From the NCBI RefSeq assembly GCF_964204645.1, contig NC_134029.1, positions 22,276,450 through 22,340,449 on the forward strand: a stretch of DNA of 64,000 nt. The letters are read 5' to 3'. Positions within the stretch are counted from its first letter, which is position 1. Each line of letters opens with the position of its first letter. This DNA comes from Tubulanus polymorphus (taxonomy: Eukaryota > Nemertea > Palaeonemertea > Tubulaniformes > Tubulanidae). Both the position numbers and the translations under genes were made by a program. The notes below the pieces were generated by a model that saw only the letters and a list, made by a program, of their open reading frames with translations, had not been told where the DNA came from and did no database searches. Below, piece after piece: positions 1-15,154 of this stretch.

Positions 1-3000
1 TAAAATTTTACTGAGAACTGAAATTAGAACCAACTTGTTTTGTTACCAGTATCGCGCGGAAAATATTTATGGTGAAGTCTTTTATGAAGCACGGAAAAAA
101 AGAATTATTACGGGTATAACAGCGGTGAACTTTGCTACAGAATTTTCAATAAAATGTTCTCGTTTTATCAGTGCTGCTTATATACAAAACTTTTGTAATT
201 AACATCAGTGCCCTTTTAGGAGGGAGCTCTTTCAGGGAGAAGAACAGAAATCGATTTCTATTCCTCATATCATAATTACTATGTATAATATATCAACAGT
301 TTTTATTACATGCGACGACGGAAAGCTTCATTAATCCTGCCAAATGAGGAAAAATAATTAACGCAATACATGTCTACTGTAGTCGCCCAAGCATCCGATA
401 TTCGTAATCCGGAACACTTAACTACGAATGATGTACTTCGTCTTTACATATGTCTTTGCCATAAACTCAATGAGGCCGCTTTCGTGTAGACTTTTTCTTC
501 GTCACTCTTTCGCTCAGTAAGGCGAGGTATCAGCTGTAAATGTATGCTGTTTTTCAAATAACCCACTGAATTATGAAATCTTAATCATCTCCGTCGTCTT
601 TTAGACGTTCGTAGATTGTCTAAACCGCGTATATTATGTGTTATATACCTTTTCGTCGTCCCATCCAGCGCTGGCATGTATCGTCTTTCAAGACGCCAAT
701 TTATAACGGCTGAAAGAATCTGTCAATCAGCGCAGAATAACTCTTCTAATTTTCCACTTGATGTCTCTGATTTGTAGATTTATATACGTATAACCCTCGT
801 CGTTCGAACTGAATATGTGAAAGGAAATAGATTTCCTAAACCTCTTGATAGACTGACTAAGTGTCCATAATCTTCCGCTTCGTATGTTTGATGATAAAAT
901 GGCGACAATGGTTCAAAGTACGCCTAAAGGTGATGGTTTTATTCCGGACTAATCCTCGGACGGCGGAGTTTACGATTTACCGACTTGCCAATACATAATT
1001 AACAACTCAATACAGCCACGCGCAAATCAATTAATCAATACGCGGAGGAAAATCAGAAAATAAGAAATCAATAATAAATGAAATATTCAAATTCAAAATG
1101 TGACAAAACAAAAATCAATAAGCGAGTTATTCGCTAAGTTTTTTTTTAATTACGATATTCAACTTTTTCGCTAATCTTCTAGATCTCTAGATTACTTCAT
1201 ATATGTACCTGTTCTGGTTATTCTTCATCCCCAATCTCATTCGATTCGAAGATAGAAATGAAAATGTTTAAGCAGCGCTGATTTTGTGGCGTACCAAACC
1301 GGCAGATTGCTCGTATCTTCTTTTTCATCGATCACCCAGAATAAAGACAAGGTGAAGTTGTTAAATGCATCACGCATTCAATGATTTGCTACGTCGAATA
1401 TACATAGAAAAGATGAGTACCCGTTACTGCCACTTAAACTCCGGAAACATTAGCTTCCAACTGTTTGCTTGATTACGATTTAACTTCGCATATCCGTAAT
1501 TGAAATCGTCTCTCAGATGAGGGTAACGCAGTAGGCAGTCAATGCTTTAACACCGCAGGTGAAGTTAACATTTCTGAGAGCAGATTCAACAGTCACGGTA
1601 GAAGGTGATACGTTTTCACGAGCGTAATTTAATTGAGTCTTAATATAAACCGAATTGTGTAACAGCAAAACGATTATCAATATTACTATTGTTATTATCA
1701 TTTTCTCCTGTTAGATGTATATCATCATATAGATTTTATATGAATACATGAATAAGAAAATGATAGATTATATATGATGTTACAATGGAAAAAACCGGGG
1801 TGATATTATATGGAAAGCGTAGCTTGAGGAATATCTCACCCATAGCAAAAAAGAGACGATGCAACAGGACATTGACTTGAGACCAAACGAGCATAGTTCA
1901 AATTCGAACAGAAGATCGGTCAATTTAGCCAACAGGAAACGGGTTTCTAAAGCCACGATTAGCCATTCTAACAAGTCCTTCTAACGAGCTTTGATGAGTG
2001 TACATTTAATGAAATGATAGATATATGTGTTAATTACACTAGTCCCACTGTGTATATACGTCACGACCACATTCGTCGCAGCATTCCAGACAGAAATTGA
2101 ATTTATGGCCAAGGGTTTGATTGATTATCACTGAAAGCTTTGACTGTTCACAGACGCTTCGGTCTGCATTAGATTGCGTCCTCGGGATGGACTACAGATT
2201 TAAAACTGTACCATCGGCTGAGAGACTTCCACGCAGCAAATGATAGCTATACGAATGGATATAAACCCATCGTTAAACGATTGAGTAAAAACAAGCAAAC
2301 ATATTATTTACGGCGACGATGCTGATGGTCGCAACCGCATAATTGATAAATTATGGCGGTGATAACGTAGTCTAAAAAGAGCTCTACGCAAATTCATCGA
2401 ACGAAATTGATTTATCGATCGACGTGATGTTTAACGTCGTTTCGCTTATAAAAAGCCGATCGAATTTTCGTAATATCTTCATGTAAACCGACACTACGGG
2501 CCTTTTCAAACACGCAAGGCACAAGGCAAGACAAATAATAGCGACGAACAGTTATAGATCCCCATCAGCGTTAATAAGAGGTTCGGATAATTTTTCTTTT
2601 TTTTTACCTATCGTTTGTGTACATTACTAATAACAAGCCCGCGCGGATAATAACGATTTACACATAATCTACGTACATCAGTACAATCACCGTAATATTC
2701 ATACTTTAATAAAGTTTTGCGTGAAAAATAATCTGAAAGAAGAGATTTCCGTCGTCCGAAGAGTTGGTTTTACACCGCGCTATGGCTACATCGAGTGCAA
2801 ATCTCTAACCGGTAATTACAAAAACATTTATCAGTCTGGTAATGATTTATATAATGATAATTATCGACTACGCTCGGTCCGCGCGGAATTATGCATAGTT
2901 ACTGATCTGCTACGATTGATTCGGCCATATACGGATAATTTCCGGATGTATAGGGCTAGTGTTTCGTTCGGCATCTGTCTCCCGGGTGCGATTTTGCCTC

Positions 3001-6000
3001 CTCGGCGCAGAGCTTATACACAATATCTGATAGTTATATCATAACTCGTCGTCTTCTCGTATTCGACTATTGTCGATATAAAAATGTAGTGTATCACTAC
3101 ATCAGAAACCATATTAGATGCATTTACCACAGCGGTCAAACAGTCGGAGCAATTCGCAAACGTGTCCTTGTATATACAGTCTGTCATTTGTACAAATTAC
3201 TTGGCAATTCTTTAGTCGGAGCCGTACCATCAATTCTGCAGTCATTTACAATCAAACCCTATACGTAATGCGCGTTTTGGACCAGATTTTACATTGATAT
3301 TAGCTTTCAAAGGAAAGAACATGTTAACGTGAACAAACTATACTAGTCATTAGTGAAATGGAATTAATGAGATGTGTTCATGTGAATAGAAAAACCCCAA
3401 CTTGACGTGTTTTTTTTTTTGGCTCGCGTGCTAACCGGAAATTAAGAAAGAAGCACCCGCATCTGGAATCCATAGATCAAAGGAGACCGACCGGGTTGTC
3501 GCTTAATAGAAAGTCGGGGTTAGCTTTATGCTTTGATGTATTTGTATTCGTAACTGGTTTTTTTTTTTCGAAAGTCAGGTGCTAATGCTTCTTTGATCGG
3601 CGAATTACCCGATACATAAGCTAGCAATTTTGGAGGGGTTTGAAAATTTGCGAATCTCCGCGATATATTCTCCGTAAGAGATATCTAAAAAAAAATCTAT
3701 TTTCATCTATTTATTCTTTTCATCTCGGAAAATTCTTGCGAAATCGTTTAGAATATTTCATTAGAACGTTTCATTGTTAGATATCCGCGTACAGAACAGT
3801 TCGTATACCTTCACGATCTAACAATAGGCGACATTTCTGTCGTACGTGCCAAATCTTCTTTGGAGAAGAATGGTCCAAATCGAACCTACATGGAAAATCT
3901 AAAGATTGCGCATGGGTGTGACAGGATGGATTATTTGGTGTCGCCGTGAGCGCGATCGACCGGAGGCTAAGGTCACTTAAAATCATGATTGTAGAGGTGG
4001 CACGACCAAATTTTTGTATGATCTTTATTTTCCTCTTTTGTATATATTTGTAAAAAAGATAATTTTTCCCTCCACATTCGATGGAAATATTAGGAAAAAA
4101 TGGAATCATCTTATCTCATCTTACAATCAATTTTGGATATATTTTCCCAATTACGATAGAAAATGATTATTCCGAATTACAGCGTTTTCTGCAATCCCGT
4201 ACAGATAGATTTTCTAGTAGGCACAGATAATTAATCTTTCGACAAAACCGAATTTGGCTTTGTTTTCGTGCTCAACGTGGAGGATTTAACGACGGCAAAG
4301 TCTCATGCGCGCATTCCTAATCATCACACGATCACGTGATGCCATCTTACATTATCAACTGTATGTGAGATGATCTAGCGATAAACTCTGGGACGCCGAG
4401 TGAAGACACCAGATTGAATGGTAAAATCGACGTCGTCTTATATTTTGTGAGTGAAGGGAATTGATATAGATACATCCGATGATAGCGTCTTAAACATAGC
4501 TCGACATAGCTGCGCGTGTGCAGATAAACACTGACCAACCGGGACGGAAAATAAGGGACGAGTTCTTGTCTCGTATTCTTGACAGCGAGCTAAAGCTTTC
4601 ATCTGGACACGTCCTCTGAGAATGCAGCCATCAATTTGTAGAAAGTTCCCCCGCGTCTGGTAACTGTGGTAAAGTATATCTCGATCCGCGAGGATTGGTA
4701 CGACTTAGTGGTCATATCCGTAATATCTCCAGATCTGCGAACAGTCGCAGAACAGTCGTCGCATGCATTCACCTTTGTGTCCGCATGTATACACGACGCA
4801 TCGTACTGTCATTGTATAAAACCGAACGAAAATGAAAACGTTCGTGTTGTTTTCCTCAACTAAACAACGATATATTGGATGTGCGACTTCTATATTGCCT
4901 GTAAATCACCGGAAGTGTTGGGTTAGTTATCTGCGCTTGCGGTCTATTATTCACGTGATTTATGTAATTGATGAGACCTTTGTCCAGTCGTGCTGTGATT
5001 GTGTAATGGCGCCTAGATTACCCGGCGGGCTCGCCATTGGCTGTTTCGAGCGCGTTTCTATCAGTATCGCTTGCCCGCATTTCTGGAAATATGACCTTCA
5101 TAAGCCGGGGTCTACGCTGATATTTACGCGGTATTATCCGATATGGCGCGTACAATCGTTATCATTACGGCGTTCGATTGGCTGAGACCGGATGCAGACT
5201 TGAAAGCCACGGCGAAACTGGCCGAAAATGATACACCACCAGAAATAAACTAGGAATTCTAGATATAGTTTTCCGACTGCCTTGAATATTCGTCTCAGGA
5301 ACCCATCGCAGAAACTCATCGCAGACACCCGCCGCGCGGATAGTTTCCTAGATTCCCGTACCGAAGAAAAAAAAACAAAAAGATGCAAATGAAATCAAAA
5401 ATGGATGAACGGAATTCCACAGCCTCCGAGCACAAGATACCTCAATCGAAGATCATCTTTCTGATTAGCGATAATCAAGTCATTTAAATGCATTCGAAAT
5501 TAACATTATAAATCGAAATTTCAAAAATCATTCAAGTGAGACTCACGTTTGCCGACAAGGCGTTCATCGATTGATGATTTTTTCCGACACTCGAAACCGC
5601 GCCGGGCGCTCGCTAATCACTTGAGATATCGATTGAAATCATATTGCTATTCATTGCGGGGTTAATTCCGTTAAATTACGTTGACTCGCGATCAATTCGA
5701 CAGAGAAATTATTGCGATTAAAGTCAGTCGTTAACTCGGCTTTTAATTAGCGAGCCGTTGATTGTCTGCGCCCGGAGAAAGAGTAAAGAAGAATAGAAGT
5801 CTCCGCGATTCTTGGAACGAGAAGAAGAAGAACGACCAATTTAACTCGGCCATAAATTTGGACTGTTTTTGTGTAAGATTGAAATTTCTAGCCAGGAATT
5901 TCTGACACAACCACTCGCGCTTTTTTAGTAAATTGACGATCAAGTACATCGGTACTACAGCGGCAAGCTTTTGTTTTACAGCCAACAGCATGTACGGAAC

Positions 6001-9000
6001 TACACCGCGATGATGAATCGAAGTGCAAGGTGACACTTACACGTTACGTTACCCCACGCCCGATTTCATATTACACGTATTGATCCAGGGTTAGCTTCGT
6101 TCAAATCGTATACTATCTACAGATGAAATATCTAAATCGTGACATCAAACGTATTGGATTGGACTTTAGCGCGCTGTGAATTCCTTGACTTAACGTCGAT
6201 ATCACGTGTGTCTGACCACTGAGAGTTAATGATTGGCCGCGCCGACCACTGTTGCGTATAAACTACTCGGTACTTCATCTACTGTAGCCTACTACGCGCA
6301 CCAATCAACGGTCGCTTTTTTCATTTTCCCAAATAATGTCGCGTAGAATATCACGAGCAATAAGACGTATGTTTATTGTTATCGCGACAATCATGTGTGA
6401 AAAGATTAAAATATACGAATATTAGTCTGGTGATATGCAAATGAATTAAACATTCTGACAACTCGATTCATCGTCGATTTGTCACTTTTCATAAATGAAA
6501 GCGCACGCATGAAGCATCCTTGTGGAAAATCTCTTTCCTTAATACGATTACGAAAGGATGGAAGCGTTCAGCGTATTTGCATATTCAAATTAATGGCCGA
6601 TTGCGTGTTATGTCACACATTTCTCAAGGTGGTGCTGAGCAGGTTTTTGTTTTACGTAAAAAGCGGCCTAACTGTAGAAGAATCGAACCGTCGAAGACCG
6701 AACTGATTTTTATGAAAGAATTAAGACTATTTGTCACGTCACTTTTTTAATTCGTCCTCAATTTCGCTGCAGGGTTGCTTTAAGATATTAATCTCGTAGT
6801 GACGACAAATGAAAGAAAGAAATGTCAGATTTATTAAGATCTGTCGAGTACATCTGTTATGAATAAAGTACGATAGTGCATTGTACATGTCCTTTTTGTA
6901 TAACCATTGACATGTCGAAGCGGACTCACAAACTGTCAAGTTGGCAGGGCTGTTTGAATGATTATAATGAATGGACCTCATAAATCAAATATTCATTACA
7001 GCACTGGGTATTTTCGCTAATCGGTAATCAGATCACGATGTCCGTTCTTTATGTCTTATTCTTGAAGATTTTTAATTACGTTTCCGACGCTGTCAAATCT
7101 TTCATCGTTATTACCTGATTATAGCCAAATTCATCGCCTTATTCAAATATTTCGGTTAAGACGCCTTTATGGACTATATCCTCGAGAACATACCGCGCTT
7201 AGTAAGGTGAATTTGAGTATCTCTAAATAATAGTCAATGAAATCAATAAATTGTGATCGTGATACTTCATTCTAAGTGTTTACTACTCACATTTCATAGC
7301 ATATCAATAGATCGCGCCTGAACTTTCCACCAACAGACATTACTTGCGATTAATAAGAATGAGATGCTAAGTTCATTCACTTGCATTCCACTATTAGGGG
7401 ATATAACGGCTCCAGCAGTATATTTAGATTGAAGTCTAGATTTATTCCAACTACCAAGATTTTTAGTCGCCAATCGGAAAAGATTATCTAAGCCTTTTTC
7501 GCTGGAGCATTTCGAGATGGGAAAGACTCCCGGTCTTGGCCAACACTACCACCTGGCCGATTGACCGACTGGAAAAAGGAATCAATTGCTGAATGATCAA
7601 TGATATTTTTGATTTCTCGATTACAAAACAACTTCAAAAATGAAATTATCGAATCTAAATCTTGTACCTGCCTTGCAAATTATTCGAAAGCAAAACTCCC
7701 CGTCGCAGGAAATCTGTCTTTAGAAATTACCCTTGTTACGTCTTTTACGAGCTGTATGTACATTCGGTAGTGTACAGTCACAATACCGAGGCTACTGTAC
7801 ACTCATGATATACCTCCTCTATTATTCCCGCTGATATCTCAATCATCTGGTTAGCATCTTATTCCCCGTCTGACGCTATTTCGTCAGGAGATCCCATTTA
7901 AAAGTAGGCATTCCGCGTATGGAAATAACTATTCCGACAAAATCAGATTTCGTAGGAAAAAGCAGTCTTTCCCTTAGTTATTCATTGCTGCTGAAACACT
8001 CCTGAATGATATAATCAGCAATCGCCAAGAGCAAAGTTTCGTATGTGAAGAATACGGCCAGAATTGATGGCTTGTTAACCAAAATGTCGAACCTTCACTG
8101 ATCAGTTTAACCGCATAACGTCTACCAAGGGAAATGTTGGACAGCTGTCGCGGTCAAACCACCCGCGGCAAGTGAATATTACTTATTGATACGATACGAA
8201 AACAAATATATCTACCTGGAGACGGTTGACATTAAGTACCCAGGGAATACCTAATAAGGACGAGACCCTGACTTTATACAGCTGGAAATTAGAGAAGTAC
8301 AGTTGAACTATCTTGTAAGGCTTTTACCATGATGAGCCGTTATACGGCGATATCGGTTCTCGACAAGCCATCCACAATAATAAACTTTACCTCGACAACT
8401 CATGAAAATGTAACGAGCAGCATTTTTTTCAATGCCGAATCGGAAATATTCACCGAAGCCAATTAAGATCTAAGATGTGCGTCGAAGGAATTACGGCTTG
8501 AAATGCCATTCGGAGTGGACGACAACCCGGTACGTAAACTGGAGCAACACCGATCCAGGACTGATTAACTAGATCTGAGACAAATAGAAAAAGAAATGGT
8601 GACAATATTTTCGAAGGATTACTTTAAAACCTAGTCCTCGTTTTTGTGGTTAAAATCTAACCACCTTGAAAATAACCAAATAGCCTTCATTAACAGTAAT
8701 TGTATCTACTTGAAATTCTCTATAATTTAATCAACGGACTTTCACGAACGTTTCGAATCATTTCATCTGCCGTTTTTGCCATTGTCGAGAAAGCAATAAT
8801 TTGAAACGAACGTCGTCGATCAGGGCGACTTAAATTCGAGTCACGTCCACGATTGATAGACGAATGTTGACCACCTTGACTAAACATCCGATAGAAAATT
8901 GGTATTTACATTTAACGGAATCAACGGAAGTCGACATAAATCTATTAAAGAGGCAATGTTTACGATGCGTAGGCGTGTGTCCGCGAATTAGTCGATACAA

Positions 9001-9501
9001 TTAGCTAACGTTGTGCTTTTAAAAAATATTCCAGAACTTGAGAACATAAATTTTACTTCTAGACGCCGTTTAGATCGAATTCACTTTGAACGTTATAGCT
9101 GTGGTTGATGTACTACGGGAAGGTCAAGGCCGACGCCATTCGGAATCTCAACTTCAACGAGTTGGGAATTTTTTCACATGTGCGAAATAATTCATGAATA
9201 AATTATTAGAAAGTTTAACCGTAGACGTGTCTATTAACTTAAGAGATTGGGCATTCAATATTGGTACATATACGTTCGTCGTTTCAGGTTCAGTGAGAAA
9301 AATACGCGTAGACAGAAATTAATATACTGGCAATGTCGGTTAGGTTGCGTCCAAACTTCACAGACCCCTATGTCCCACAGATGTTCACAGATACCATTCA
9401 CTAAAACCATTGTGGTTACATTGAAAAACAATTTGCAGGAATCTATCCGCGAACATTTAACCTTTTTGTATTCCTAGTTTAACTCGTATCATGTTATTCA
9501 G
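1..9501. other. Region with no supported gene
   Basis: I read both strands and found no exon I can support. Open frames here are short, lack family resemblance and lack convincing splice pairs. The missing N-terminal exons of the GABA-B receptor downstream (signal peptide and start of the Venus-flytrap domain, roughly 60-150 residues) should lie here or left of the window, but I could not find them. A minus-strand frame at 1513-1701 begins with a hydrophobic stretch like a signal peptide, but nothing else supports it. Confidence 0.6.
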
Positions 9502-12500
9502 TGTGATAATGGAGTCGGCATGGACGCATTTTATGACATCATCTACCGCCGCAAGAAACAAATAGTAATGCTGGTCGGTACGTCCTGTTCGTCTGTGACG
9601 AAATATCTAGGAGAAATCGTCCCTCATTGGAATTTAGTTCAGGTAAGAGACAACGACCTTAGATAAACCAGGTGGAATTCTGACTATTATACCACTTTCT
9701 AAGGCTGCCCAAAATGAACAAGTCACTGTGGCTGACAGTGATAGCTATCAGTAGCGACGTTAACAGCATGTCTCATTTTTACGTTTCTATTCAGATATCA
9801 TACGCAGCCACGAATCCTGCCCTGAGTAGCCGAGATAAATATCCGACGTTTTTCCGCTTGGCTACGGCTGATTCGTCTCACAATCTAGCCCGGATGCTGT
9901 TTATTCAGAGATTCGGCTGGGATACGGTGGCTACTCTGACAGAGGACGCGGAGACGTTCACATTGGTAAGCTCCTAACGTAATGCGGCTATTACGCTTAC
10001 CTACTTTAAAGTGATTAAGTATGAATTCTGAGTACAATCCATGAATCCGAGAATATTCTAAACCGTATCTGTATAGTAATAGATAGTATCTTCCGGAGAT
10101 TCGAGATGGTTTAACTCTGTCAATGGAATTCTCCAGTGCCTTAAACGAACTAAGTGAAATATGCAACACGGCAATTGAAGATGATATCGACCCTTTTACG
10201 ACTTGTAGAAATTCTACAGTTTTCAAATGAATATTTGATAGACATCGACGGGTTATGCATATTTTAATCTACGATCTTTTATCCCTCGACTCGCGCAGAA
10301 TGAACACGTTCTAACGAGTTTCCCGTCGCGCTAATCCCGACGATAAACTATTCAATCGCTACGATTATTGCCATTTTCTTTAACAATTTTGTCTCTGAAT
10401 TATTCATTGATGAAAACTCAACTGGTTTCTATCGGCTGGGTGTCGGGCAGAGCAGCAACGATGCAGACGATCCTTCGGGGATTTAAACTAAAGTGCCGCA
10501 AATCTCGTCGGATTTCTATCGAGGCACATCTCCGCGCAATAACCCGTTTTATGAGCGCGGGTTCACTCGATACGATGCGATTCGAGCTAACAAAAGACAC
10601 CCGCAATAAAATCATGAAATATGCTGCGATCAGTTGCCCGTACACACGATCCTCGCTAAAACGGACGACGGTTTGATTACCGTATTCTTGAAATCGGAAC
10701 TCCTAATTCAGAAAATAATTGACCGACGTCCCTAAGATTTACGTGACTAGGCAAATATACATAAGTCGACGAGTACAAAGCATTTTTTTCGTCGGTAGCG
10801 TCTCAACATTTATTCCTATAGAAAGCGCTCAGCGCGGACACATCTGATTGCTCGTCCCTAAAGAAGGGTACGAACGTAATCACTTTACTGTCTAGCAAAC
10901 AACATAATGAGTTTCTTGCCCCCGTCGATGCGGCGGTGGTTGGCAAAAACATCTAGAAAATTGAGAGGTTCTGTGCCGGGGAAGCTTCGTCATTTCACAC
11001 GAGTGAATATTATATTACAGGCAATCAGCGATATGAGCAAAGATTTCAGCAAAGCAAATATCTCGGTGAAAGCTTCACCAACATTCCGTCCCCGAGAACG
11101 CCGAGACCTGAAACTCAAAATGGAGGATCTCAAGGTATGTGTCAGAGAAATTATGCCGCGGTAATAAATCTAAGAAATATTCCCCACGTTTAGTCTCATA
11201 GTTACTGAATAAAAGTAGGGGAACCGCATTAATCTGTTGTTGAATCAGTGAAACGTAGAGTAAGATAGCACTTTTTAGGTTAACTAGTTTTATTCATGAT
11301 AAGAGCTTTCGCTACTAATGTACTATACATTTATAATGAAAGCTCTTATCTTAAAAATAACTTGTTAACATATAAAGTACTATCTGTCTCTAGGTTTTAC
11401 TTACTGAATAATTTGCAACTGATTGAATTATATCATTGCGCGCGATACCCTTACATTTTTAACGTGAATGAAAAAATTCCTTCATGAAAATAGAAATAAC
11501 AGAATTAGTAAAATGTAAAATGTGTCTTTGCTTTCAATAAATATCGCAGGTACCCTAGATATGAAAGCATGTTTTTCTGAAAGCAATTTTAGTCCGTTGT
11601 ATCGTATTTTCCGCCTGACGTATATACCTGACGTGAATCTTACTTAAAAAAAGGTCGCAGCTTTCAAAATCGACGTCTCAACGCACCAATATCGGTTATT
11701 AAGATTTTATAGGCGCAGGAATTGATACTTGTTGCGCGCGAGTACATTTTTGTATCTGAAGCCATCAATAATCGGAAAGAAGATTAAACCATACGTGGTA
11801 AGAATCCGAAAACCTTTCGACGGTTATCGGCGAAGCGATCACTTCTGAAATGAAACCTTTGAACGAGTAAATCATCCGGCGCCCGATGCTAGCGTTATAT
11901 TACACAGCGCCGATAAATTATACGATTAAAATCCACCATTATATCGCTATTTGCAATTTTTCATTGCTCGAAATAGTCATCGATGGTTATGATTTTGTAC
12001 CCGCGGCGTCGCTATATTTCTCCGAGGCGCTGACAGGAACACGACCCGCGATGAATGAATCGACAGTAACCGGTGTTTGGCGGTGAATTCTGATCAGTAA
12101 TGTACAGATAGCTTTTGTCGCTGTTTCCGCTCCCAGGTCATTAGAGCACCGTCAGTAAATGAATCACACTAATCAGCGCGCTCATAAAATGTCGACTTTA
12201 AAATTGGGAACAATCGAATGATTTCCGCAGCTCGACGCGCCGCCGAACTGCGGATTATCGGTGGCGGGTCGAGCAGGCGGCTTTTTGCTTAGGACTGTCG
12301 CTTTTTTTGCTCGTCGAGTCGATGGGAATAATTCCTTCTGTCGGGTGCAAAATTGTTCGTTGTCAGAGGTGACCGAATCACTTACATATCACGATACGAA
12401 TTAACCGGTGCATATGAACTAAACTACGTGATGAAATAAAGATATCAGGTTTTAGCCTATAAATGCTTATTATACAGAGTTAGAGCAATGAAGATAGTTT

Positions 12501-15118
12501 TTTTTCTCTCTTAAAGGAAGCTGACGCGAGAATAATTATTGGTAGTTTCGGCGAGGATGCTGCTAGGCAAGTGTTTTGTGAGGTTTGTTTATTTCCCAAA
12601 TTTTCCGCGCGATTAAATGTTATGTTGTTTTTGTGTAAGATGAACGCGTCGCCTTAAATAACGTCGTCGATGTAACGACGAATTAAATTCGCGACGAAAG
12701 TGGGAGGAACAAAGAGCTTCGAACGAAGAACGATTTTGTTTGATCTGTTTGTAAAGAAATTATCGTAAAAATCCGAAGTAATTCGTCGAGCGAGATTTGA
12801 ATTCATAGAATGACGTCTGAAGTGGGTATCATACGACGAATAACCGGCGTGTTTTATAATTAGGTATTAGCCCGACAGTTTCTTCAATCCGACGTATGAA
12901 TATACACTACGGGTATAATTCGATGATCTTAGGCGATGAATCGAGCCGTCATTCGATTATTGTTTCGTAATTGAAGTCGGAAGACTTATTAATCGCATAC
13001 ACAGTCAGTCAATTATACCCGAGAGTTTATACAATTCTGCCAGATTCATTCTGACTGGCGCGATGCATCGGTTACTGATGATCAGCGCAGAAGCTTTTCA
13101 CGAACACACGAATCAAAGCCCAAGAACTCAACCACCGAATTATCAAACTATTCATGCGTATATGACGGTGAATTCTGAAATTGATATTTCCACTTGACAG
13201 TCGGGCATCTTCCGACCATTTCTCTTGTGTTACACTCTTTTGATGTTGTTCTTCGTGTGCCATTTTGAGGATGAACGAATTTAACATCGTTTGTATTCTA
13301 GGCGTACCAGCAGAAGTTATACGGACCGAGGTACGTGTGGTTATTGCTGGGTTGGTACACGGACAGTTGGTGGAGAATCGGCAATGAGACAAACTGTACC
13401 CACGAGCAGCTGACTGAAGCCGTTGAAGGACATTTCACTGTAAACAGTCTGAACACACTACTCGGCAATAAACGCGGTATATCTGGAATCGTAAGTTCTT
13501 TTTCGAAAAACCTGAAAATGTTATAATATCCCAGAACATGGCGGGGCTACTTATTATATCTTTTCGCCCACAAACAGCCCCTCTGCGGTCCCCACCAAGA
13601 TTCAGTTTAAACAGAATATTCCCGTGCACACTAACTGCCATAACCCCACAACCAGCAATTTCGAAATGAATCTACGAACTATTCAATTTTTTTCGCAGAG
13701 AACTCAAGATTTCTACGACGAATACGAGAAAAACAATTTACCCCGTCCACTGAGCCCTTACGGACCACAGGCATACGATACAATATGGACTATAGCTCTG
13801 ACGATCAAAGAAGCCATGACATATACACCTATAAAAATCGAGGATTTTTCGTACGAAGATATCGCAATAACGGAAAAATTCATGAATATCTTATCTCGTA
13901 TCGACTTCGATGGAATATCCGTGAGTTAAATAAGATTCATCTGTTAAACATACATTCCAAAAATCGGTGTTTTCTGAACAATTGATTCCGCTTTTAATTC
14001 GAATATACGTCAATTAGAATCCCAGTGTTAATATCAACACAAAACGGTGTCGAAACACGCCGAGTATTTGACGATTATCGACAAACGAGTTAAGAAGCCA
14101 CTCACAACGGATTCGATTAATATTTCATTATTCAGCAGACGACTTATCCGTTAGTAGCTCATTCTGAAAAACTGCAGGCTAATAGAGCAGTGAAATGGCC
14201 ACCACATCTGATTTCTAGTATGTTTGACCATGAATAATGGATACGAAAAATCCGACTTGTCGGATCGGGTTATCGCTGATTCGAGAACGTGATGAAGAAA
14301 ATACTTTCGTTTCGAAAATAACTGGAGCTTTCATTTATCTTCGCGAAGAGAATTTGTAGAAACCTAATCTTCTATTGTAGGGTCCTGTGTCATTCAACGG
14401 ACCGGATAGACGTGGTATTACTGTTCTGAAGCAAAATCAAGGTAAGGAAAAATATCGTCGCGATCTCAAAAGCATTTTCCAGATACCAAGATGACGAACT
14501 TATAAATCACATTTGCTACCGATGCACTTTACGTCTGCCCCCATAGGCTATAGGAGCTTAGATCATGATGCCCTGATAATCGTTTATCAAGCAGGCCACC
14601 TGCCAATGATTATAAGTGAAATTACCTTCAACCACGACACGAGTTTACGCGGACGTGCCATTTTGCATTAGTAAACATATCAGGATATATAATCAATATG
14701 CATTACAAAATTCTTCCCAGTCACTTGCGATCCCGGTATAAATTGCGAATAAGTTACTTGATTACAACTGACATAGCCGACTGCAAACACGGTGACAAGA
14801 CACTTCTTCTGAAGTTTCCACAAAGGACATCTACAACATTAATTACCAAATCGACTGTATGTAACCGTCGTGTTACAAGTACAGTATCCTCTTCGCCGAA
14901 CCACGTAGGCGTATACTTGTCTTTTCACCGTTGGGAAAAACATCACCGGCACCAAATGGAACCGTCTTCTGTCGCGTGATGAATGTATGGATTTCTCCTA
15001 AAAGATCTCGCCGGAAAAAAAAAACCATCGACCATATGCGCTATACCCGACAGATCGCCGGTGACTTTTCATTTGCATTCGAGAGAATCCCCGCTACAAG
15101 TCGTGGCTATTGCTCGGT

Positions 15119-15154
<36 letters not shown>

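Noticed and set aside
1513-1701. Minus-strand frame starting with a hydrophobic leader
   Set aside because: Signal-peptide-like, but there is no recognised domain, no promoter and no second exon; AT-rich DNA gives such stretches by chance.
2721-3044. Plus-strand open frame of about 100 codons as a GABA-B N-terminal exon
   Set aside because: It starts at GTG, has no fitting splice sites and does not resemble the start of a Venus-flytrap domain.
8260-8310. Sequence before a gtaagg donor reading PDFIQLEI as the missing GABA-B exon
   Set aside because: An in-frame stop lies just upstream with no acceptor between, and the end does not fit the phase and residues expected before the exon at 9502.
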